Under the pieces are notes generated by a model. That model did no database searches, had not been told where the DNA came from, and was given only the letters and a program-made list of their open reading frames with translations. Positions 8,583 to 15,424 of a stretch of DNA of 45,571 nucleotides are shown here, piece after piece (within the stretch, counting starts at the first letter, position 1; the number at the start of each line of letters is the position of its first letter). The stretch is from Pseudomonadota bacterium (GTDB lineage Bacteria; Bdellovibrionota; FAC87; UBA2466). The translations under genes and the position numbers were made by a program. Location of the stretch: the NCBI GenBank assembly GCA_009927005.1, contig RFNV01000186.1, forward strand, positions 1 through 45,571, given 5' to 3'.

Positions 8583-10033
8583 TTATTAACGAGTTTTTAG
8601 TTCCCGTATCTCCCGTTTTGAGTCTGATGGTTTCGGCTGTGTTTTTGATTGTTTTGGAAACAGTTTTTAAGGGTGAAAGAGGACAAGTTGGGAAGCTGTT
8701 ACTTGCTCTCGCTGGGCCGCTGGTTTCTATTTTTTTAGTGTCTCTTGTAATTCCTGTTTCCGTCGTAGATTCATTGGCCACTGATAATTCTCAGCTCCCG
8801 AGTTGGCTGATGGAATTTAAAAACTCTTACCAGCTCGACCGTCTGAGCGGGGCTCTGTTTTTGGCAATCAACTTTTTCGTGCTCCTAACGATTGTTTTTG
8901 TCGAATCTTTTTTAAAAGGGGTTAAGGAAAAAACAGAAGTGTTTTCGCTTCTTTTGTTTGCAGCTGCGGGCATGATGCTTTTGGTTTCGTCTGGAAATTT
9001 ATTGATGCTCTTTATGGCGTTGGAGTTGATGTCTTTGCCAACCTACATTTTAGTTGGATTGAGAAAAAATGATCTTCGGTCTTCCGAGGCAGCTTTAAAA
9101 TATTTCCTTTATGGATCCTTTGCAACAGTCCTTCTCGTGTTTGCCATCGCATTACTCTACGGGCAATTTGGGACGCTCCAGCTCAGCGCCATTTCAGGTC
9201 TTTTCAAATCGCAGATACCTACGGGAGTGGCTACCGTGGCAGCTTTTGGGCTTTTGTTAGCCGCTATTGGATTTAAAGTCGGAATGGCTCCGTATCATTT
9301 GTGGGTTCCAGATGCTTACCAGGGTGCTCCAACACCGATAACTGGGTTCATGGGCAGCGCCATTAAACTTGCTGGGTTTGGTTTGGCGATCCGAGTTTTT
9401 GGGCAAACCCTCCTGCCTTTGGTTCAGGAATGGGCTACTCCGCTTTCTTATTTTGCAGTCGTTACGATTTTTGTTGGTAATTTGGCAGCCCTTCGGCAAA
9501 CAGATCTTAAACGACTCTTTGCCTACTCGAGTATTTCCCACGCCGGATACCTTTTTCTGGGGGTTGTCTCATTGGGAGGAGGCCCACAGGCGCTAGAACC
9601 TCTCCAATACTATTTGTGGATTTACGGCCTTCTGTTCTTGGGGACTTTTGGGCTCTTGGCATTGGTCGAAATGCATAAAAAGAATTTGGATTTTGATCGC
9701 TTGAATGGTCTTGGATTTCAAAGGCCGGTTTTAGGTTTTTGTTTCCTCTTGTTTTTATTGTCTGCAGCTGGGATTCCTCCTACTGCTGGATTTTTTTCTA
9801 AATATTTTATTTTGATCCAAGCTTTTCAATCAGGCCAACGTCTCTCTGTGGTCTTAGCGGCTCTGAGTAGCTTGATCGGTGTGTTTTATTATTTAAAGGT
9901 CATCTCTCATTTATATATGAAACCAGCGGGGGCAGCAGAGACAGGCGTTCCTCGTGCTCCCAAGGCAGCGTTCCTAGGAATTTTGCTCTGCGGTTTAGGG
10001 ATGATCTATTTTTCCTTAGTTCCTGCCTTCTAA
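8579..10033 (+). CDS. nuoN: NADH-quinone oxidoreductase subunit N, second copy
   Basis: Second NuoN, 484 residues from the ATG at 8579, which overlaps the nuoM stop (ATGA); a longer in-frame extension into nuoM is unlikely. Family residues are Glu149 (FMALELMSLPTYILVGL), Lys233 (IGFKVGMAPYHLWVPDAY), Lys263 (SAIKLAGFG) and a TM12 Lys at 408 (AGFFSKYFIL). DLKRLFAYSSISHAGYLFLG is the conserved loop. It is the last gene of the complex I run. A 14-base palindrome begins immediately after its stop, and the next gene has its own strong ribosome site. Confidence 0.96.
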   Translation: MIINEFLVPVSPVLSLMVSAVFLIVLETVFKGERGQVGKLLLALAGPLVSIFLVSLVIPVSVVDSLATDNSQLPSWLMEFKNSYQLDRLSGALFLAINFFVLLTIVFVESFLKGVKEKTEVFSLLLFAAAGMMLLVSSGNLLMLFMALELMSLPTYILVGLRKNDLRSSEAALKYFLYGSFATVLLVFAIALLYGQFGTLQLSAISGLFKSQIPTGVATVAAFGLLLAAIGFKVGMAPYHLWVPDAYQGAPTPITGFMGSAIKLAGFGLAIRVFGQTLLPLVQEWATPLSYFAVVTIFVGNLAALRQTDLKRLFAYSSISHAGYLFLGVVSLGGGPQALEPLQYYLWIYGLLFLGTFGLLALVEMHKKNLDFDRLNGLGFQRPVLGFCFLLFLLSAAGIPPTAGFFSKYFILIQAFQSGQRLSVVLAALSSLIGVFYYLKVISHLYMKPAGAAETGVPRAPKAAFLGILLCGLGMIYFSLVPAF

Positions 10034-10047
10034 CAGGTTGCAACCTG
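10034..10047. repeat. Perfect 14-base palindrome after nuoN
   Basis: CAGGTTGCAACCTG reads identically on both strands and starts at the base after the nuoN stop. As RNA it could form only a 5-bp stem with a TGCA loop and has no T-run behind it, so it is a poor intrinsic terminator. A dimeric regulator site upstream of the heat-shock gene is possible, but this is inference. Confidence 0.5.
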
Positions 10048-10156
10048 CAATCAAGAGTCTTTCAAAAAGAGTTGAAATAGTACTCGCTTTCTTTTTTCTC
10101 CCTCAGCAAAAGCGGCACGGTGTCTGCAACCCCCATGAGCAGAAAAGGAGATAAGT

Positions 10157-10684
10157 ATGAATACACGACTGTCTTTATGGCGCCCCGAAAGATCAATCTC
10201 ATTTCGAGATCTCAATAACCTACAACGACGTTTTGATCGTCTCTGGGAAGATGTGTTTGTCCCGGCTACCAGCGAAGCACAGACCGTTGTGGACTATGTA
10301 CCCCCCTGTGATCTTGAAGAAACCGATTCACACTATGTGGTGAGTCTGGATGTCCCTGGAATGAGTAAAGAAAATTTACATGTTGAGGTGTCAGGCGAGA
10401 ATCTCATTATCACGGGCAGCCGGAAAGAGGAGCGAATAACCAAAAAAGGTGAGCCTCAAATTTCTGAGCGCTATCAGGGAAAATTTTTTCGAAGCATGAG
10501 CTTTCCAGGCCTTACAGAGGAATCCAAGATCGAAGCTGTTTATAAGGATGGCGTCCTCCGTGTCGCCATTCCAAAGGCCCCTCAAGCCAAAAAGAAAGCT
10601 ATCGAAATCGCAGATGAAAAAAGTAGTTTCTGGTCGAAGCTGCTTGGTCGAGTTGAAGAAAAAAGAGCAGAAAAAGCTGCTTAA
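10157..10684 (+). CDS. Small heat-shock protein, Hsp20/alpha-crystallin family
   Basis: ATP-independent holdase chaperone that binds unfolding proteins, presumably cytoplasmic. 175 residues: a short N-terminal arm, the alpha-crystallin domain at about 48-142 (from DYVPPCDLEETDSHYVVSLD, through the VPGMSKENLHVEV strand region, to DGVLRVAIPKA, which has the conserved G-V-L), and a lysine-rich C-terminal tail longer than in many family members. The ATG has a strong AAAGGAG ribosome site (10144-10150). It is followed ten bases later by the SIMPL-domain gene, and the two share a good terminator at 11473, so they likely form one transcript. I saw no CIRCE element, and the sigma-32-like CCCCATGA at 10131 is badly placed. 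Confidence 0.93.
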   Translation: MNTRLSLWRPERSISFRDLNNLQRRFDRLWEDVFVPATSEAQTVVDYVPPCDLEETDSHYVVSLDVPGMSKENLHVEVSGENLIITGSRKEERITKKGEPQISERYQGKFFRSMSFPGLTEESKIEAVYKDGVLRVAIPKAPQAKKKAIEIADEKSSFWSKLLGRVEEKRAEKAA

Positions 10685-10694
10685 GGAGAGCCCC

Positions 10695-11447
10695 ATGAAA
10701 AAAATGTCACTTGCTATTGGAATGTCGTTTCTGGCCCAGGCCGCGTTCTGCATGGATGGAAGCGTGGAGATTCTGGGAAGGGGAACGGTGGAAAAGGCAC
10801 CTGAGTTTGTCGAAATGCAAGTTCGAGTGACTTCACTATGTTACGAAAAACCGCTCATGGCCCAGGAAGACAACGCAAAGCTCGCTGAAAAAATTCTCGG
10901 AGTGATGAAGGCTTATGTTCGAACAGAAAAAGATAAGCTCTTAGCAAGCGGGGGCCATACTGTACGACAAACCGAATATACGTCGGACAGTGACGGTCGA
11001 TCTAAAATCTTGTGTGAGCAGAAATGGCGCACTAGTAATGTGCTCACTTTACAAACCGAGGACATGGATTCAGCGGCTAAGATTCAGGAAAAAATTCTTG
11101 AAACCTTAACCGAAGAGGAAGGAATGCATCCGGGCGAGACGCAACAGACTTATGCTGAGTTAGAACAACCAGCTTTCGCTGTCTATCCTGAAACCTACTC
11201 TGCAATGAAAAAAGAAGCGCAAGCCAAAGCTTGGGGGGATGCTGTGGGGCAGTTCAAGGGATTCCTCGAACAATGTAAGCTTCAGAACGCCAAATTGGCC
11301 AAGATCAGCGAGCCCGAATACTTTGGGTTAGCTAAATCATCGCCGCTCAATGAAGAAGTAGGAGCTCCGATTATCCCCGACTCAATATCGGTAAGTGCTA
11401 ATTGGAAGTTTGTGTGGACGTTTGATCCAACCGCTTGCTTTCGTTAG
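10695..11447 (+). CDS. Periplasmic SIMPL-domain (DUF541) protein
   Basis: 250 residues with a Sec signal peptide (MKKMSLAIGMSFLAQAAFC) and then the SIMPL domain, which begins GSVEILGRGTVEKAPEFVEM, the usual start of this family. Family members include periplasmic BP26/YggE proteins linked to oxidative-stress tolerance; the biochemical role is unsettled. The start at 10695 is chosen because AAGGAGAG lies just upstream and it makes a proper signal peptide; earlier in-frame starts fall inside hsp20. The stop overlaps the stop of the converging gene (TTAG), and its transcript probably ends at the hairpin within that gene. Pairing with hsp20 suggests stress-related envelope function (inference). 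Confidence 0.82.
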   Translation: MKKMSLAIGMSFLAQAAFCMDGSVEILGRGTVEKAPEFVEMQVRVTSLCYEKPLMAQEDNAKLAEKILGVMKAYVRTEKDKLLASGGHTVRQTEYTSDSDGRSKILCEQKWRTSNVLTLQTEDMDSAAKIQEKILETLTEEEGMHPGETQQTYAELEQPAFAVYPETYSAMKKEAQAKAWGDAVGQFKGFLEQCKLQNAKLAKISEPEYFGLAKSSPLNEEVGAPIIPDSISVSANWKFVWTFDPTACFR

Positions 11448-12082
11448 AGTCGGTGTTTCAAGCTGAACTTTTCCTGAGGGCTCATTCGATAGAGAGCCCT
11501 CAGGTTTTTTAAAAAATCCGCAAATGATTCGGTAGAATTAAATTGAAGCCGATTTTTTACAATGAATTCTCTCGCTAGCTGGTTTGCAGAGTGATAACGC
11601 TCCTGTTCCAGGGGTGTTAATTGATCAGAAAGTGAAAAGCTTTCAAAGAGTTTGCTGTAAACTGATTCAAAGTCTTTGAGCATCAGATGAAACATCAAAA
11701 ACTTATCGATCTCACCATGAAACTCAAGTTCTAACTGGCTTACCTGCCGGTCTTTTTCAGCATGGAATACAAAGTATCGAAAGTGACTAATTTCTTCGGC
11801 AGCAACCGAGAATGCTTGAATTTGCTCATGACTCCAAGAAAAGAAACCATCTAAATTGAGAGTCCTCAGCGTAGATTGGACTTTAGCACTAAATGCAATT
11901 GCAACTTCAATGTCTGCATTTTCATAAGAAGGGGTTCTAATCAAGAGGGCCCCTGGTTGCTTGATGCTCGTGTGATCTGAAATATACTCAGTTGCATTGT
12001 GTTTAATATCTATTTCGTAGATTGAACCTAGGGCCGCATCAATTTTTGAAATGAGAGACTTCAAAGAGCCTCCTGGGTTCAT
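11444..12082 (-). CDS. Conserved-looking protein of unknown function
   Basis: 212 residues, no signal peptide or membrane segment, so probably cytoplasmic. I do not recognise the family. The middle looks constrained: AAEEISHFRYFVFHAEKDR followed by QVSQLELEFHGEIDKFL, rich in Glu and His and predicted helical, which could suit metal binding or a helical bundle. The start ATG overlaps the stop of the upstream gene (ATGA), so the two genes form an operon and are probably translated together. Its last 65 or so bases also encode, on the other strand, a strong terminator for the SIMPL gene. Codon use looks like that of its neighbours, with no sign of recent transfer. Confidence 0.75.
   Translation of the reverse strand: MNPGGSLKSLISKIDAALGSIYEIDIKHNATEYISDHTSIKQPGALLIRTPSYENADIEVAIAFSAKVQSTLRTLNLDGFFSWSHEQIQAFSVAAEEISHFRYFVFHAEKDRQVSQLELEFHGEIDKFLMFHLMLKDFESVYSKLFESFSLSDQLTPLEQERYHSANQLAREFIVKNRLQFNSTESFADFLKNLRALYRMSPQEKFSLKHRL
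11473..11510 (+). terminator. Intrinsic terminator of hsp20-SIMPL transcript
   Basis: CCTGAGGGCTC (11473-11483), a 10-base loop and GAGCCCTCAGG (11494-11504) make a perfect 11-bp stem followed by six T (11505-11510). It lies 25 bases past the SIMPL stop and inside the 3' coding region of the converging unknown gene. In the minus direction no T-run follows the stem, so it should act only for plus-strand transcripts. Confidence 0.85.
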
Positions 12083-12684
12083 TGTTTGACTGATTTTGAG
12101 TGAACTACTGGTTGAATTCCGTGTTCATTTAAAATTTTTCGCAGCCGATCGCTTCCGGTAGCCATCCAACGATCATAGAGGCGCAGGATGTCCTTATTCG
12201 ATTGCAGGCCGCTTCGCTCACTCATTTCGCCTAAGACATTTGAGAAGGGTTGGAATTTACCGGACAGTTCTCGGTAAACGCCCTTACTTTGTTTATTGTT
12301 TTCTAGAAAGGATAAGGTTTCGTAGGCAGTGCCACCCATTCCAAAATAGTATTCAATGTCTACTAATTTGGACTGGAGACTTTCACCGAAATATCCCGAA
12401 ATCACCAAACAAAGATCTCCAATTCTTTGCAAAACTGCCATTTGTTGTTCTTTAGGGGATTGGGTGTACTGAACGTAGAGATCAAAGAGTAACGTATCTT
12501 CGTACTGGCCTGCGGGATTTACCTTAAAAAAATTCTCAGACGAGATGGTTTTAACGAGCAAGTCGACTAAGTAGTCAAAACTGGAGGGGTTGGCTGAAAC
12601 GCCATGATTTTGCATCGTGAGTTTTAGCTCTGAAGCAAAAAACTCCCTAGCATCAGAAACAGTCGCAGGTTTTAACCGATCCAT
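12079..12684 (-). CDS. Conserved-looking protein of unknown function, first gene of a two-gene operon
   Basis: 201 residues, soluble, no signal peptide. I do not recognise a named family. It begins MDRLKPATVSDAREFFASEL and has a long helical profile, with a notable central segment VDIEYYFGMGGTAYETLSFL and a C-terminal part DILRLYDRWMATGSDRLRKI. Tyrosine-rich segments and the YFGMGG block look constrained. GGGAGG upstream of the ATG (minus strand) is a strong ribosome site. An extended -10 promoter candidate lies about 75 bases upstream. It is coupled by ATGA to the 212-residue unknown, so the two probably act together, possibly as partners in one complex (inference). Confidence 0.75.
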   Translation of the reverse strand: MDRLKPATVSDAREFFASELKLTMQNHGVSANPSSFDYLVDLLVKTISSENFFKVNPAGQYEDTLLFDLYVQYTQSPKEQQMAVLQRIGDLCLVISGYFGESLQSKLVDIEYYFGMGGTAYETLSFLENNKQSKGVYRELSGKFQPFSNVLGEMSERSGLQSNKDILRLYDRWMATGSDRLRKILNEHGIQPVVHSKSVKQ

Positions 12685-12760
12685 CAGACCTCCCTTAGTT
12701 AGGAAGTTTGAGTTCTCACGGCTGTCCTACAAGATGCGTTAAAGGTTGCGCAGATATCTA

Positions 12761-12790
12761 ATTCTACCATTATCTCAACGAACTCAGCAA
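12761..12790 (-). promoter_or_regulatory. Candidate sigma-70 promoter for the two-gene unknown operon
   Basis: On the minus strand TTGCTG (12790-12785), an 18-base spacer and TAGAAT (12766-12761) form a near-consensus pair, and TGG just before the -10 makes an extended -10. It would give a leader of about 70 bases before the ATG at 12684. Pattern match only. Confidence 0.4.
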
Positions 12791-12894
12791 GTTATCGGCT
12801 TTCTTGACAAGGCGCATGAGTATTTTTGGGAGGGGTGGCGTAAGAAATTGAAATTCTTGTAAAAATAGGTCACTTTACTGTCTGGATTTTTGAC

Positions 12895-13734
12895 ATGAAA
12901 CTCGCAAAACTCGGAGTTCAAGTTCGCATGAGCCTTGTGGGGCTTGTGTTTTGGGCCATAGGCCTTGCCCCCTATCTGGCGGCATCTGAGTCCCCCAGAT
13001 GGGTTTCTACAAGTCCTCAACTAACCGAGCTTCTTTTTCAGTTAGATTTAGGTGACGGGCTGGTCGGTACCACAGAGCAGAGTTTCTACCCGGAAGCGGC
13101 AAAGAGAATTAGACGGGTAGGGCAACTCTTTGATGCCAATTTGGAAGCTATCGTGGCTTGTAGCCCGAGTTTGGTTTTATGGGATAGCTCCTCTTTTCAT
13201 CCCATGGTGGATTCTCGTTTAGTTTCCTTAGGCATTCCCACTTCCAAACTCTCTCTCGATCATGTGGAGGATGTTTTAAACACTGCTCACTTTCTTGTTC
13301 AGAAATATAAAGCTGGAAAAAAAACAGATGATCTTATCCGGGCAGAGATTGAATGGGATGAACTAAAAAAACCGAAGCGACACTTTTCATTTCTAGCCTT
13401 GGCCTGGGGGGATCCCCCAATTGTCTTTGGTAAAAATACTTTTTTGTTTAGTTTAATAGAAGCAATGGGAGGAAAAGGAGTTTTGCCCTACTTCTGGAAC
13501 CAAAATTATTTAAAAGTTTCCGAAGAATGGATGATGGCTCAAAGACCTGAAATGCTTGTTTACTTAAAGCATGATGAAGCTAGTGCTACCTTCATGACTC
13601 AACAATGTGAAAAGTGGTGGCCCAAAAACAAGCCGCGTTGTGTGGGAATTTCCGCAGAAAAATTTGCCCGTGCTAGTTTAACACCCTTGTTACTTGTGTC
13701 TGAGCTTCAATCTGTTTTGGGGCTTGAGAAATGA
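12895..13734 (+). CDS. ABC importer substrate-binding protein, BtuF/FhuD-like
   Basis: Periplasmic binding protein of the cobalamin/iron-chelate class (helical-backbone fold), 279 residues. An N-terminal hydrophobic segment (VRMSLVGLVFWAIGLAPYLAA) serves as signal peptide. The mature part opens with SPQLTELLFQLDLGDGLVG, followed by VGQLFDANLEAIVACSPSLV, the typical two-part BtuF signature where the nLEaIlalkPDLV segment follows. The start at 12895 has only a weak ribosome site; an ATG at 12928 would still leave a signal peptide. It is coupled to the permease by an ATGA overlap. I cannot tell cobalamin from heme or siderophore; no B12 riboswitch or Fur box is apparent in the 210-base upstream gap. 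Confidence 0.85.
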   Translation: MKLAKLGVQVRMSLVGLVFWAIGLAPYLAASESPRWVSTSPQLTELLFQLDLGDGLVGTTEQSFYPEAAKRIRRVGQLFDANLEAIVACSPSLVLWDSSSFHPMVDSRLVSLGIPTSKLSLDHVEDVLNTAHFLVQKYKAGKKTDDLIRAEIEWDELKKPKRHFSFLALAWGDPPIVFGKNTFLFSLIEAMGGKGVLPYFWNQNYLKVSEEWMMAQRPEMLVYLKHDEASATFMTQQCEKWWPKNKPRCVGISAEKFARASLTPLLLVSELQSVLGLEK

Positions 13735-14690
13735 ATCGAAAATATTTCTTATTTGTAGCTATTTGTTTGTGGGCGGTGGCATTGGTTCCCTGGTCAGGTG
13801 CTGAGCCCATTTCAATTTTGGGAATCGGTAATCCGAAGTCTCTGAGCTATCGTATTTTTTGGGAGCTGAGAATCCCAAGACTCTTAGTTACTCTATCGCT
13901 GGGAGGGATCTTAGCCTCTATAGGAAGCGCCTATCAAAGCATTTTTAGAAACCCTCTTTGTGAACCCTATATTTTGGGTGTTTCCTCGGCTGTTTTATTG
14001 GGAGTGGTCATTGCCGAAACCTTCTTTCATCAAAAAGTCGGTACGCCAATCAGTTTCCTTTTTGGTTTGGGTTTGGCCATGGTTCTTATTTTTCTTTTGA
14101 TAGTTTTTACTTCAAGTGCCAAAGCCTCCTCAGATCGAGTGATTTTATTTGGGCTGGGAGCTAATTTTGTTTTATCTGCAGCTCTTTTTTTATTGCTGTC
14201 AGTTCAAACACAAAGTGTTGGGGGAGGAACTCTTAAATGGTTTTTTGGCTTTCTCCCCTGGTTAGAGATGACCAAATCGGTTTTGTTTTTCGTGAGCAGC
14301 CTCCTGTTCTTAAGCATACTCATCGCGTTCTCTAGGCCGATTGATGCTTTACGGTTGGGGGATTCAGTCGCAAGAACTTTGGGTGTTTCGCCAACGATTT
14401 CGAGGAACGCCTACTTGGTTTTCACCTCACTTGTTGTTGCCACGACTGTTTCGGTCTCGGGGACTATTGGATTTGTGGGACTGGTTATTCCCCAGGTTTG
14501 CCGAATTGTTTTTCGGCCCGCTTCCATGCGGTTGTTGCTTGCTCAATCTTTTTTCCTTGGGGCAGTTTTTCTCTCCGTTGCAGACGGAATTTCTCGAAGT
14601 ATCTTACCGCCGTTTGAGTTTCCGGTGGGTGTGATTACAACGCTCATTGGTGGTCCCCTATTCTTGATTACACTATGGAAAAAATCATGA
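13731..14690 (+). CDS. ABC importer permease, BtuC/FecCD family
   Basis: Inner-membrane permease of a type II ABC importer, 319 residues with about nine or ten hydrophobic segments. The family signature IFRNPLCEPYILGVSSAVLLG (usually NPLAxPxILGxSxGA) starts near residue 70, and GTIGFVGLVIPQVCRIVF near residue 245 is the conserved segment contacting the ATPase. Its ATG overlaps the stop of the binding protein (ATGA), and its TGA overlaps an ATG of the ATPase in the same way, so all three subunits should be made in step. Substrate is unassigned, as for the binding protein. Confidence 0.92.
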   Translation: MNRKYFLFVAICLWAVALVPWSGAEPISILGIGNPKSLSYRIFWELRIPRLLVTLSLGGILASIGSAYQSIFRNPLCEPYILGVSSAVLLGVVIAETFFHQKVGTPISFLFGLGLAMVLIFLLIVFTSSAKASSDRVILFGLGANFVLSAALFLLLSVQTQSVGGGTLKWFFGFLPWLEMTKSVLFFVSSLLFLSILIAFSRPIDALRLGDSVARTLGVSPTISRNAYLVFTSLVVATTVSVSGTIGFVGLVIPQVCRIVFRPASMRLLLAQSFFLGAVFLSVADGISRSILPPFEFPVGVITTLIGGPLFLITLWKKS

Positions 14691-15424
14691 CTGCGCCCGG
14701 AATTCGAATAAAAGACTTGATGATTGGTTTCTCTAGGCGTTCTCCCTTCAACAACAGAGCGTGGGAGCTAGAAATCGGCAAGGGAGAACTGGTCGGGGTG
14801 ATTGGACCGAACGGAAGTGGTAAGACCAGCTTTTTAAGAGCTTTGATGGGGGATGACACGTTCTTGTCTGGCCAGATCTTGATAGACGGTGAAATCGGTT
14901 CGGTCGAGTCTTGGAGCAGTAAAAAGCTTTCTGAAGTTTTCTCCTACTTGCCTCAGGAATCGTCCTTTGATTTCCTTCAGGAAACCGAAGCTTTTTTGAA
15001 GCTAGCTTTTTTACCTCATTTGGGGCTATTCGGGCGGTTTTCTAACGAGGAGGATTCAGAGCTTGCTTCGTTCGCGCGAGAATTCGAGTTGAGTCCCTAT
15101 TTGAAAAAGAGACTCCAGGATTTAAGTTCTGGAGAGCGACAAAGAGTTTTCTTGGGAAGAGCCCTGCTGCAGCCATCCCACGTAGTTCTTCTAGATGAGC
15201 CCACCAATCATTTAGACCCAAATGTCTGCGAAAAAACCTGGATGTTTTTAAAAAATAAAAAGAAGAAGAAGACAGTACTGGTAGCCACTCATGATCTCGC
15301 TCAAGTGGAGCGGCACTGCGACAGGGTGATTGTTCTTTCAGGAAATGAGTTGTTGTTTTCCGGCACAACAACTGAGTATCAATCCCGAGAAATCAAACGT
15401 TTAGTTTTTCCTTTTATTTGCTAG
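14687..15424 (+). CDS. ABC importer ATP-binding protein, BtuD/FecE-like
   Basis: Cytoplasmic ATPase of the importer, 245 residues from the ATG at 14687. That ATG makes a four-base ATGA overlap with the permease stop, matching the coupling used elsewhere in the operon; an ATG at 14675 is an alternative. Walker A is GPNGSGKTS (about 40-48), the ABC signature LSSGERQR (146-153), Walker B VVLLDEPTNHLD (166-177), and the switch histidine lies in VATHDL (about 202). The gene's 3' end overlaps the 3' end of the converging unknown gene by 11 bases. Confidence 0.92.
   Translation: MTAPGIRIKDLMIGFSRRSPFNNRAWELEIGKGELVGVIGPNGSGKTSFLRALMGDDTFLSGQILIDGEIGSVESWSSKKLSEVFSYLPQESSFDFLQETEAFLKLAFLPHLGLFGRFSNEEDSELASFAREFELSPYLKKRLQDLSSGERQRVFLGRALLQPSHVVLLDEPTNHLDPNVCEKTWMFLKNKKKKKTVLVATHDLAQVERHCDRVIVLSGNELLFSGTTTEYQSREIKRLVFPFIC

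Noticed and set aside
10131-10138. CCCCATGA upstream of hsp20 as a heat-shock sigma-32 -10 element
   Set aside because: It is only about 20 bases before the ATG and overlaps the ribosome-site zone, and no CTTGAA-like -35 lies at the right spacing; no CIRCE repeat was found either.
12685-12894. Cobalamin riboswitch before the BtuF-type gene
   Set aside because: The gap is short and I could not find a B12-box-like sequence or the expected stems; only promoter-like words are present.
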